From Anaeromyxobacter oryzae (GTDB taxonomy: Bacteria > Myxococcota > Myxococcia > Myxococcales > Anaeromyxobacteraceae): a DNA stretch of 64,000 bases. The position numbers and the translations under genes are program-made. The DNA lies in contig NZ_AP025591.1 in assembly GCF_023169945.1 (NCBI RefSeq), forward strand, positions 2,192,501-2,256,500, in the 5' to 3' direction. Positions 54,450 through 62,465 of this stretch are shown here, piece after piece (the first letter of the stretch is position 1; every line of letters starts with the position of its first letter). A model generated the notes under the pieces. The model saw only the letters and a program-made list of their open reading frames with translations, was not told the origin of the DNA and searched no databases.

Positions 54450-55298
54450 ATGCTGCCGAAGATGGACTCGGTATCGGCAGAAGCGGCAGCGCAGGCTGCG
54501 AACGCCATCCGCGACGCGGAGGCCCTCGTGGTGGGCGCTGGCGCCGGCATGGGCGTCGACTCGGGCCTGCCCGATTTCCGCGGCGACCAGGGCTTCTGGA
54601 AGGCTTACCCGCCGTACGAGCGCCTCGGGCTCACGTTCGTCGACGCCGCCAACCCCGAGCACTTCGACGGAGATCCCGAGCTCGGCTGGGGCTTCTACGG
54701 CCACCGCCTCGCCCTGTACCGCGCGACCACCCCGCACGCCGGCTTCGGGATCATCCGGAGGTGGATCCAGGAGCGCGGCCTCGCGTCCTTCCTTTACACG
54801 TCGAACGTCGACGGACAGTTCGAGAAGGCGGGGTTCGACCCGGAGCGGATCGTGGAGATTCACGGCTCGATCCACCACCTCCAGTGCACCGCGCCGTGCT
54901 CCGACGACATCTGGGAGAACCGCGAGACGGTCGAGGTGGACGAGTCCACGATGCGGGCCCGCAACGTGCTCCGGTGCCCGCGCTGCGGTGACACCGCCCG
55001 GCCGAACATCCTCATGTTCGGGGACTTCGCCTGGATCCCCACGCGTGCGCACGACCAGCAGGCGCGGTTCGACGCGTTCCTGGCCGCGCACCAGGATCGG
55101 CGCATCGTCGTCCTCGAGCTCGGCGCCGGGACCGCCATCCCGAGCGTCCGGATGCGCTCGGAGCGGATCGCCCAGCTCCCGGGCGCGACGCTGGTGCGCG
55201 TGAATCCCCGCGAGCCGCAGGCGCCGCGCGGTGGCATCTCGATCGCGGCCGGAGCGCTCGCTGCGCTCCGGGCGATCGACGCGCAGCTCACGGCGTGA
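54450..55298 (+). CDS. Sir2-family NAD-dependent protein deacylase
   Basis: A 282-residue sirtuin-like protein. The NAD-binding site is VVGAGAGMGVDSGLPDFRG near 25-43, the catalytic His lies in VEIHGSIHHLQC, and the zinc site is formed by C-x3-C (CTAPCS) and C-x2-C (CPRC). A TSNVDGQFEKAG motif lies between. The family removes acetyl or longer acyl groups from lysine. The length and the AYPPYERLGL insert set it apart from the class III enzymes of about 240 residues. ATG 54450 is chosen; ATG 54462 is possible. Confidence 0.87.
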   Translation: MLPKMDSVSAEAAAQAANAIRDAEALVVGAGAGMGVDSGLPDFRGDQGFWKAYPPYERLGLTFVDAANPEHFDGDPELGWGFYGHRLALYRATTPHAGFGIIRRWIQERGLASFLYTSNVDGQFEKAGFDPERIVEIHGSIHHLQCTAPCSDDIWENRETVEVDESTMRARNVLRCPRCGDTARPNILMFGDFAWIPTRAHDQQARFDAFLAAHQDRRIVVLELGAGTAIPSVRMRSERIAQLPGATLVRVNPREPQAPRGGISIAAGALAALRAIDAQLTA

Positions 55299-55481
55299 CT
55301 GGCCCGCGGGGCCGGACGACGGCCCACCTTTTCGAGGAGCCGAGGCGGCGGAGCAGAGCTGGAGCCGATGCGAGCGGATCCGCCCATGCACCCAATGTCC
55401 CGTGGGCACGGGAGGGGCGCCCACCCACCGTCACCATCCCGGGCACTGCGCCCCTCACCGGCTGCCGTTACCTCGCCCGGC

Positions 55482-55991
55482 ATGATGAAGCTCGTCGTGG
55501 GGATCGTGATCGGGGTGTTCCTGGCTCTCGCCGGCGAGTACCTGTTCCTGACGAAGGGTGGGATGCCGGTGGCCGCGCGGAACGGGCAGCCGTTGCCCCT
55601 GGAGCAGTACCTCACCAGCCGGGCCCTTCGCGTCGCCATGGCGCGGGACGCGGGTCGCCCGTCGCCCATTTCCGCGGACGAACCGAACCTGCTCGCCGGG
55701 GCCAGGGTGTACCGCGCGAACTGCGAGATGTGCCACGGGAGCCTGGACACGGAGAAGCGCTCGGCGATCGCACGCGGCATGTTCCCGCGGCCGCCCAGGC
55801 TCATGCCGCCGGGCGAGGGCGTCACCGACGATCCGGTCGGCGAGACGTACTGGAAGGTGAAGAACGGGATCCGCCTGACGGGGATGGCCAGCTTCGAGGG
55901 CGCGCTGACGGACACGCAGCTGTGGCAGGTCAGCCTGCTCCTCGGGAAAGCCAACCAGCTCCCGGAGCCGGTGAAGGCCGAGCTGCGCTGA
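55482..55991 (+). CDS. c-type cytochrome, membrane-anchored
   Basis: A 169-residue protein. An N-terminal hydrophobic helix (VVGIVIGVFLALAGEYLFL) is followed by a single heme-binding motif C-x2-C-H (CEMCH), with a distal Met likely in RLTGMASF. It is a monoheme class I cytochrome with the heme in the periplasm, probably an electron carrier. A preceding basic stretch and good spacing argue for ATG 55482, the first of two adjacent ATGs. It is not in an operon with the sirtuin. Confidence 0.85.
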   Translation: MMKLVVGIVIGVFLALAGEYLFLTKGGMPVAARNGQPLPLEQYLTSRALRVAMARDAGRPSPISADEPNLLAGARVYRANCEMCHGSLDTEKRSAIARGMFPRPPRLMPPGEGVTDDPVGETYWKVKNGIRLTGMASFEGALTDTQLWQVSLLLGKANQLPEPVKAELR

Positions 55992-56024
55992 GGTCGTCGA
56001 GGACGAGCCGCGAGGCGAAGCCCG

Positions 56025-56786
56025 CTACCCGCGCTCGCCCGGCTGGAACAGTCCCAGCGCCGCGCCAGCCGGGTCGGCGATGATCGCGACGGTCCCGACC
56101 TTCGGCACGTCGATGCGCGGAACGATCACCTTCCCGCCGAGCTTCGCGGCGCGGTCGCGCGAGCCCTCCGCGCTCTCGACCGCGACGTAGGTCGCCCAGT
56201 AGGAGGGGCCGCCCGGCCGTGCCGGCTGGAGATCCGCGACCATCGCTTCTCCTGCGGTGAACACCGTCCCCTCGCCGTTCGGCGTCCGGCCGGTGCCGAA
56301 CCCGATCACCTTCCCGTAGAACGTCGCGGCCGCGGCCGGATCCGGCGTGACGAGCGTCTCCCAGCAGAACGTCCCGACGGCCGGGGCCGGCGGCGCGCTC
56401 TCGCCTCCGGAGGCGCGGAACGGCTCGAGGACGGCGCCCCACGGATCGGCGATCACGGCGAACCGGCCGACGTTCGGGATGTCGGCCGGCGGACGCAGCA
56501 CCCGGCCGCCCGCGGCCTTGCAGCGCTCCGCGGCGGCGTCGACGTCGTCGACGAGGACGTAGCTCGACCACGCGGATGGCATCGGCACGCCCGCGGGCTT
56601 CTGCATCATCCCGCAGACCTGCCGTTCGCCGCGCGAGGCGAGCCAGTAGGTCCCCGCCGGCCCCATGTCCTCGCCCTTCCAGCTCCAGCCGAGGAGGTCA
56701 CCGTAGAACCGGCGTGCGCCCTCGACGTCGTCGGTCATCAGCTCGCGCCACACGAACATCCCGGGGCTCCACCTCGGCTCGGCCAT
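56025..56786 (-). CDS. VOC-family (glyoxalase-like) protein with two domains
   Basis: A 253-residue protein made of two VOC/glyoxalase repeats: the first at about 8-120 (RFYGDLLGW to RFAVIADPWGAVLE) and the second at about 130-250 (ATFYGKVIGFG to TVAIIADPAGAALGLF). The metal-binding His and Glu residues are only partly conserved, so it may not be a lyase. Proteins with this pair of domains have no known function. GAGGAGGACG precedes the ATG. Confidence 0.83.
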   Translation of the reverse strand: MAEPRWSPGMFVWRELMTDDVEGARRFYGDLLGWSWKGEDMGPAGTYWLASRGERQVCGMMQKPAGVPMPSAWSSYVLVDDVDAAAERCKAAGGRVLRPPADIPNVGRFAVIADPWGAVLEPFRASGGESAPPAPAVGTFCWETLVTPDPAAAATFYGKVIGFGTGRTPNGEGTVFTAGEAMVADLQPARPGGPSYWATYVAVESAEGSRDRAAKLGGKVIVPRIDVPKVGTVAIIADPAGAALGLFQPGERG

Positions 56787-56885
56787 GGCGTCCTCCTCGA
56801 TCGCGGTTCGGGTGACCGGAGGCTACACGGGCCGGGACGTGACGTGCCCGTCCCGGATGGTCCGGCGAGGCGAAGTCCAGATCGT

Positions 56886-57560
56886 TCAGGGATGGTGCGC
56901 CGCGCCGGCGCCCGGCGCGCCCGCCGCGCGCGCCTCCTCGCCGCGCCGGAGCGCCGCGCGCGCCTCGGCGCCGGTGATCACCCGTATGTACAGCGGGCCG
57001 CCCGCCTGCTGGAGGCGCCCGCCGTCGCGAAGCGAGCCGGTGTCGATCGGCGCGAAGCCGATGTCGTCCACGAGCTGGGCGACGACCGCCTTCGCGTCCG
57101 CGTCGTCCCCGGCGAGGAGGAGCGCCGTGCGCTCGTCCACCGGGCGGCCCGGAGCGCCCCGCGACGCGAGATCCTTCGCATACAGGGTGTTGAACGCCTT
57201 CACGAGCCGAGCCCCGGGCAGCGTCTTCGCGACCTCCTCGCTCGAGGTGGAGTCGCCGAGGTCGTACAGCGAGAAGTCCGGGCGATACGGGTTCATCGCG
57301 TCGACGACGATCTTCCCGCGCAGGCGACCGGCGGGAAGATCCTCACGGCTCCGCCACGGGATCGCGAGCAGCACGACCTCCCCGAAGTCTGCCGCCTTCT
57401 CGATCGTCACGGCCCTGGCCCGCGGTCCGAGGGCCGCCACCTGCTCGCGGAGCGACTCCGGGCCGCCCGCATGGCTGAGCGCCACCTCGTGCCCCGCGTT
57501 CACGAAGAGCTTCGCGGCCGTGCCGCCGATGTTCCCCGACCCGAGAATCCCGATCCGCAT
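56886..57560 (-). CDS. NADPH-dependent F420 reductase-like (NAD(P)-binding) protein
   Basis: A 224-residue Rossmann-fold protein. The dinucleotide motif is RIGILGSGNIGGTAAKLF at 2-19, followed by LSHAGGPESL, where the Ser, as in related proteins, fits NADP. GKIVVDAMNPYRP and VKAFNTLYA are the family's other motifs. F420 itself is not evident in the sequence; annotated relatives are often only NAD(P)-binding. GGGGAGG precedes the ATG. The next gene upstream is the copper ATPase, 98 bases away on the same strand. Confidence 0.83.
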   Translation of the reverse strand: MRIGILGSGNIGGTAAKLFVNAGHEVALSHAGGPESLREQVAALGPRARAVTIEKAADFGEVVLLAIPWRSREDLPAGRLRGKIVVDAMNPYRPDFSLYDLGDSTSSEEVAKTLPGARLVKAFNTLYAKDLASRGAPGRPVDERTALLLAGDDADAKAVVAQLVDDIGFAPIDTGSLRDGGRLQQAGGPLYIRVITGAEARAALRRGEEARAAGAPGAGAAHHP

Positions 57561-57658
57561 CGTGCGCCTCCCCAGTGTCGGGAGATGCGGAGCGCGCGCG
57601 GGATCCGCAACGCAATCGTGGCGGCCCGGCGGCCGGTCGGTGAGCGACCGCCCGGACC

Positions 57659-59800
57659 TCACACCCGCGCGCGCCTCAGCAGCTGCGCGTTCAGCGCCAC
57701 CACGACGGTGCTCGCCGACATGAGCACGGCACCGACCGCCGGGCCGAGCACGAGGCCGCGCGACGCGAGCACGCCGGCCGCGAGCGGGATGGCGACGACG
57801 TTGTACCCGGTTGCCCACCAGAGGTTCTGGACCATCTTCCGGTACGAGGCGCGGCTGAGCGCCACGATCCGCGACACCGCGCGAGGGTCGCTGCGGACGA
57901 GCACGACGTCGCCCGCCTCGACCGCCACGTCCGTTCCGGCGCCCATCGCGATCCCCACGTCGGCGGTCACGAGCGCCGGCGCGTCGTTCACGCCGTCGCC
58001 GACCATCGCCACCCGGCGGCCGCCGCGCTTCAGCGCCGCGATCGTCTCCGCCTTCTTCTCCGGGACGACCTCCGCGTAGACGCGGTCGATGCCGACGTCG
58101 CGCGCGACCGCCTCCGCGACGGCGCGCGCGTCCCCGGTGAGCATCGCGACGCGGATGCCCGCGGCGTGCAGGTCGGCGACGGCGGCGCGCGCCTCGGGGC
58201 GCACCGCGTCCGCGACGGCGAGCGCGGCCCGCGCCTCGCGCCCCTGGACGAGGTATACGACCGCCTGCCCCCGCGCCGCGGCCTCGCCTGCGAACACCTC
58301 GAGCTCGCGCGGCGTGCTCGCGCCTGCGCGGCGGAGGAGGTTCGGTCCCCCGACCTGCCACTCGTGCCCGTCGACGGTCGCCCGGACGCCGTGCCCCGGG
58401 ATCGCCGCGAACGCGGCGGCAGCCGGGACCGCGACGCCGCGCTCTTCCGCGGTGCGCACCACGGCGCGCGCGATGGGGTGCTCCGAGTCGCGCTCGACCG
58501 CTGCGGCGATCCGGATCGCGTCCTCCTCCGAGAGCCCCTCCGCGACGCGGACCGCGACGACCCGGTGCTGGCCGAGCGTGAGCGTGCCCGTCTTGTCGAA
58601 CACGACCTCCTGGATCCGGCGCGCCTCCTCGAGGCCCCGCCGATCGCGCACGAGGAGCCCGGCGCGCGCCGCGACGGTGGTGGAGATGGCGATGACGAGC
58701 GGGATCGCGAGCCCGAGGGCGTGGGGGCAGGCGATGACGAGCACGGTCACGACCCGCTCCACGACGAACTCGCCCGCCGCGCCCGCGAGCCCCCAGCCGA
58801 TCGCGGTTGCGATCGCGGCGACCACCGCGACGATGGTGAGCGCGAACGCCGCCCGGTCGGCGATGGCCTGGGCGCGCGACCGCGACGCCTGCGCCCGATC
58901 GACGAGGCTCATGATGCGCGCGAGCGCGGTGCGCTCGCCGGTTCCCGTCACCTCCACCCGCAGCGAGCCGGACCCGTTCACGGTGCCCGCCACGACCGCG
59001 TCCCCGGGTCGCTTCGCGACGGGGCGCGACTCGCCCGTGAGCATCGCCTCGTCGAGGGCGCTCTCTCCCGACCGGACGGTGCCGTCCGCGGGGACGCTCG
59101 CGCCGGGCCGGACGAGGACCAGGTCGCCGTCCCGGAGCCGCTCCAGCGCGACCTCCTCCTCCTTCCCGTCCGCGAGCCGCACGGCGGTCCTGGGCAGCAG
59201 CTTGGCGAGCTCCTTCACCGCGCCCTGCGCCTGGGCGATCGACCGCATCTCGATCCAGTGGCCGAGGAGCATGACCGTCACGAGCGTCGCGAGCTCCTCC
59301 CAGAGCGGCATCCCGGGGTAGCCGAGCGTGACCGCGGCGCTGAAGACGAAGGCGACGGTGATGGCGAGCGTGATGAGCGCCATCATCCCGGGGAGCCGGG
59401 CGCGCAACTCGCGGCCGGCGCCCTGCAGGAACGGCCACCCGCCGTAGGCGAACACGGCGGTCCCGAGGAGCGGCGGGACGAGCTGCGCCCCCGGGAACGA
59501 GGGCGGCTCGCGCCCGAGGGCGCTCGCGAGCATGTGGCCGAGCGCGACGATCGGGAGCGTGAGGACGAGGCACACCCAGAACCGGGTGCGGAACATCGCG
59601 ACGCTGTGACCGGCGTGGCGATCGTGGCCCTCGTGTCCCTCGTGCGGCCTCGCGGCGCCCGGGCGCGCGGGCTCGGCGTCGTGAGCGGGCGCTCGGCGCG
59701 CGAGCTCCGGGTGCTCCGGATGGCCCGGCTCCGCCGGCGCGCGACCCGGCGAAAGCGGCGTCGTCCGTGTCGTCCCGTGCTCGTGATCGTGACGCTCCAT
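57659..59800 (-). CDS. copB: CopB-type heavy-metal P-type ATPase
   Basis: A 713-residue P1B ATPase. The N terminus is His-rich (repeated H, D and E residues up to about 65), replacing the usual CxxC metal-binding domain. The membrane motif is CPH ([12 protein letters not shown]), the mark of the CopB group that exports copper or silver. Other motifs: DKTGTLT with the phosphorylated Asp, SEHPIARAV, and [15 protein letters not shown] lies 8 bases before ATG 59800. The gene is downstream of the MocR regulator gene on the same strand and may be under its control. Confidence 0.9.
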   Translation of the reverse strand: MERHDHEHGTTRTTPLSPGRAPAEPGHPEHPELARRAPAHDAEPARPGAARPHEGHEGHDRHAGHSVAMFRTRFWVCLVLTLPIVALGHMLASALGREPPSFPGAQLVPPLLGTAVFAYGGWPFLQGAGRELRARLPGMMALITLAITVAFVFSAAVTLGYPGMPLWEELATLVTVMLLGHWIEMRSIAQAQGAVKELAKLLPRTAVRLADGKEEEVALERLRDGDLVLVRPGASVPADGTVRSGESALDEAMLTGESRPVAKRPGDAVVAGTVNGSGSLRVEVTGTGERTALARIMSLVDRAQASRSRAQAIADRAAFALTIVAVVAAIATAIGWGLAGAAGEFVVERVVTVLVIACPHALGLAIPLVIAISTTVAARAGLLVRDRRGLEEARRIQEVVFDKTGTLTLGQHRVVAVRVAEGLSEEDAIRIAAAVERDSEHPIARAVVRTAEERGVAVPAAAAFAAIPGHGVRATVDGHEWQVGGPNLLRRAGASTPRELEVFAGEAAARGQAVVYLVQGREARAALAVADAVRPEARAAVADLHAAGIRVAMLTGDARAVAEAVARDVGIDRVYAEVVPEKKAETIAALKRGGRRVAMVGDGVNDAPALVTADVGIAMGAGTDVAVEAGDVVLVRSDPRAVSRIVALSRASYRKMVQNLWWATGYNVVAIPLAAGVLASRGLVLGPAVGAVLMSASTVVVALNAQLLRRARV

Positions 59801-59883
59801 GCCACCACCCCTCTCCATCACGTGCGACCGCTGGAGCGCGCGCGCATCGTCCAGCGGGGCTGCTCCGGCTGCCTGCCGGGCCT

Positions 59884-61353
59884 TCACCGCCGGTCGGAGC
59901 CGGCCGACGCCACCGCCCGCGCGAGCGTTCGTACGCCGTCGCGGATGTCGCGGACGTCGAGCGCGGCGTCCCCGAGCACGAGGCCGCTCGCAGGGGCGGG
60001 GCCGTGATGGAACGCCGACAGGGGCCGCACATCCACGCCGAGCGCCAGCGCCCGGCGAGCCACGGCCACGTCGCTGCGGCGCTCGAGGTGCACGACGGCG
60101 TGGAGCCCCGCTCCCGCCGGTCCGAGGGTCCCTTCGCCCGCCAGCTCCGCGCGGACCGCGTCGATCAGCGCGGCTCGGCGCTCGGCGTACAGCGTCCTCG
60201 TGCTGCGCAGGTGCGCGCCGAAGTGGCCCTCCTCGATGAAGTCGGCGGTGACGGCCTGGATGAGGACGGGCGGGTGGCCATCCACCATGCGCCGGGCCCG
60301 GACGTACGCGTCCACGAGCCCGCCGGGGACGATCGCGTAGGCGAGGCGGATCGACGGGTACAGCACCTTCGTGAACGTCCCCACGTACACGACGCGGCCT
60401 GCGTCGTCGAGCCCCTGGATCGCGGCGGTCGGCCGGTTCTCGTACGTGTACTCGGAGTCATAGTCGTCCTCCACCACGACGGCGCCGGCGCGCGACGCCC
60501 AGTCGAGGAGGGCGAGGCGCCGCTGGAGCGAGAGCATCGCGCCGAGCGGGTACTGGTGGGACGGCGTGACGTACGCGAGCCGCGCGCGCGGCGCCGCGCG
60601 GCGACCCGCCTCGACGTCGAGACCTGCGGCGTCGACCGGCACCGGGACGACGGTGGCGCCGGCGCAATGCAGCGCCGCGAGCGCCCCTGGGTAGCCCGGA
60701 TCCTCCATCCACACGGTGTCGCCCGGGTCGAGGAGGAGCCGCGCCGTGAGCTCGAGCGCCTGCTGCGAGCTGGACAGGACGATCACGTGATCGGCCGTGC
60801 AGCGCACGCCGCGTGCGCTCGCGAGGTAGCCCGCGATCGCCTCGCGGAGCGGGCGGTAGCCCTGTGAGTCGCCGTAGTCGAGCATCCGCGTCGCGCGACG
60901 TGCCAGCCGTCGTGAGATGAGGCGCTGCCAGGTGCGGACCGGGAACGCGCGCGTGTCGGGCTGGCTGCCACGAAAGGGCCGGACCTTCACGATGTCGAGG
61001 TGCGTCGGCAGCGCCGCGATCGCCGCTCCTCGTGCAGAGAGCGCGACGCCGGGCGGTGGCGCGCGCGGATCGATGCGGGGCGGCCGGATCGCGGAGGACA
61101 CGTAGGTCCCGTCGCCGACGCGCCGCTCGACGAACCCCTCGAGCACGAGCTGCGCGAACGCGTCCTCCGCCGTCGTCCGGGAGACGCCCAGGTCGAGGGC
61201 CAGCGTCCGCGTCGACGGCAAGCGCGTGCCCGCGGCGAGGCTCCCCCCCAGGATCGCGCTCCGGATGCGGCGGTAGAGATGGGCGCGCTTCGACCCTGCG
61301 TCGGCTTCGGGGCCGCGCAGCGGCGGCAGGAGCGCTCCGGCAGGCGCCTTCAT
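59884..61353 (-). CDS. MocR-type regulator (GntR helix-turn-helix fused to aminotransferase-like domain)
   Basis: A 489-residue protein. Residues about 20-95 are a GntR winged helix ([20 protein letters not shown], then [15 protein letters not shown]). The rest is a class I aminotransferase-like domain with the PLP lysine in [16 protein letters not shown] and an EDDYDSEY motif. MocR regulators sense pyridoxal phosphate or an amino acid; PdxR is an example. No vitamin B6 gene is nearby. It is upstream of the CopB gene by 83 bases on the same strand. Confidence 0.9.
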   Translation of the reverse strand: MKAPAGALLPPLRGPEADAGSKRAHLYRRIRSAILGGSLAAGTRLPSTRTLALDLGVSRTTAEDAFAQLVLEGFVERRVGDGTYVSSAIRPPRIDPRAPPPGVALSARGAAIAALPTHLDIVKVRPFRGSQPDTRAFPVRTWQRLISRRLARRATRMLDYGDSQGYRPLREAIAGYLASARGVRCTADHVIVLSSSQQALELTARLLLDPGDTVWMEDPGYPGALAALHCAGATVVPVPVDAAGLDVEAGRRAAPRARLAYVTPSHQYPLGAMLSLQRRLALLDWASRAGAVVVEDDYDSEYTYENRPTAAIQGLDDAGRVVYVGTFTKVLYPSIRLAYAIVPGGLVDAYVRARRMVDGHPPVLIQAVTADFIEEGHFGAHLRSTRTLYAERRAALIDAVRAELAGEGTLGPAGAGLHAVVHLERRSDVAVARRALALGVDVRPLSAFHHGPAPASGLVLGDAALDVRDIRDGVRTLARAVASAGSDRR

Positions 61354-61461
61354 CGCGGATCCCGAGGGTCTGGTGCCGAGGCCGGGAATGGCTCTAACGA
61401 CCAGACCACTCCCTCCTCATAGTCCGGGCACCGCCGGCAGACACGGCGGCAGGAGGACACC

Positions 61462-61725
61462 ATGGCCCGCGGAGCCACCCTGCTCACGACCGTCACGACC
61501 GAGCCGGCCGGAGGGCCGGTCGAGGCGCATCCCCGCCCCGGATCGGCGCGCGCGACGACTCCCGACACGCTGCAGTGCCTTCGCTGTCAGCTCCTCGGCC
61601 GGCGCCGCCTCACCTGCACCCGGGCGGACGTGTGCCGCGAGATCCCCCACTTCTACCCGCTCGGACCGCTCCTGCTCCTGGCCTGGCTGGCCACCGCCGT
61701 CGCGTTCGTGCTCGCGGTGATGTGA
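61462..61725 (+). CDS. Small protein with a Cys-rich middle and C-terminal membrane helix
   Basis: An 87-residue protein. A disordered N-terminal half is followed by a C-x2-C pair (CLRC), two further cysteines, and a C-terminal hydrophobic helix (LLLLAWLATAVAFVLAVM). The cysteines may bind zinc. GGAGGA lies 6 bases before the ATG. It lies 119 bases upstream of the E2-like gene on the same strand, so it might be the first gene of the conjugation operon or stand alone. No family recognised. Confidence 0.6.
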   Translation: MARGATLLTTVTTEPAGGPVEAHPRPGSARATTPDTLQCLRCQLLGRRRLTCTRADVCREIPHFYPLGPLLLLAWLATAVAFVLAVM

Positions 61726-61844
61726 TGTGAGGAGCGCGCCGGTCGGTCGGCCGGAGGGGGACGCCGCGACCCATCGCTCGGGTTGCGATCCCGTCCGCGG
61801 CGGCACAGCGTTCCCGGGGAGCCGCGCGACGCGGCCCCGCCGGG

Positions 61845-62264
61845 TTGCCGCCTCACTCGAACCGACCGGAGCGCTCGCTGCTCGACATCCTCTCCCGCCT
61901 CGGTGAACGCATCGCCCGCACGAGCCGCGAGGGGCTCGAGGCGGAGGGCTGCCTCCCGGGGGCGGCTCGCCACGTGTCCGTCCAGGGGACGAGCGGATGG
62001 CTGTACCCGGTCGTCACGGAGCAGGGAGACCCCTACCAGCTGTTCCTGTGGTTCGACGGCGGCGCTTACCAGGTGGCGGTCGTCTCGCCCGAGATCGACC
62101 CGGGCGCGGACCCGGAGGCGTGCCATCTCTTCCCCGGCGCGCGGCTGTGCCTCGGAAACGACCACGGCGGCGGCATGCCGACGCTCGAGGGCGCGTACGC
62201 CCGGAGCGTCCTCTGGGCGAATGGGTTCAGCGCTTGGCGGCGGACGGGGCGCTTCCCATTCTGA
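61845..62264 (+). CDS. Prokaryotic E2-like (ubiquitin-conjugating enzyme-like) protein
   Basis: A 139-residue protein. The C-terminal part reads as a minimal E2 core: a strand pattern (YQLFLWFDGGAYQVAVVSPE), a CHLFPG stretch that resembles the HPN region, and then ARLCLGND, in which Cys102 occupies the E2 active-site position. The end, LWANGFSAWRRTGRFPF, matches the tryptophan-rich close of bacterial E2-like families. The start is probably TTG 61845, as no ATG or GTG is present nearby; the start is therefore uncertain. Next come a 62-residue protein (4 bases on) and the JAMM-E1 fusion, with which it should act. Confidence 0.75.
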   Translation: MPPHSNRPERSLLDILSRLGERIARTSREGLEAEGCLPGAARHVSVQGTSGWLYPVVTEQGDPYQLFLWFDGGAYQVAVVSPEIDPGADPEACHLFPGARLCLGNDHGGGMPTLEGAYARSVLWANGFSAWRRTGRFPF

Positions 62265-62268
62265 ACCC

Positions 62269-62457
62269 ATGGCCGAAATCGTCCTCGACCGTATCCAGTT
62301 CCTGCTCCGCGAGAATCGCGAGCGTGGCGACGACCGCCCGCGCGGGCGTCCCCAGAAGATCTTCGTCGACCCGGGCGGGCGGATCCGCATCGGCGACACC
62401 GTCCCGAACGACGACCGGCCCGGCCTCTCCGAGGTGCACCAGGCCGTGTTCGCGTAG
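62269..62457 (+). CDS. 62-residue protein in the conjugation operon, possible modifier or partner
   Basis: A small protein with a helical start (MAEIVLDRIQFLLREN), a basic linker and a beta-like region KIFVDPGGRIRIGDTV. It does not have a clear beta-grasp fold, is shorter than a ubiquitin domain and does not end in Gly. It is 4 bases after the E2-like gene and 8 before the JAMM-E1 fusion, so it is certainly cotranscribed. It might be the conjugated modifier, a substrate, or a helper; the sequence does not decide. Confidence 0.7.
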   Translation: MAEIVLDRIQFLLRENRERGDDRPRGRPQKIFVDPGGRIRIGDTVPNDDRPGLSEVHQAVFA

Positions 62458-62465
62458 GGCCCCCG

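Noticed and set aside
54450..55298. Sirtuin as part of a defence island (for example, with TIR or Argonaute-like genes)
   Set aside because: Its neighbours are a lipoprotein and a cytochrome, and the domain is a single complete Sir2 deacylase with zinc site, not a SIR2-like NADase effector.
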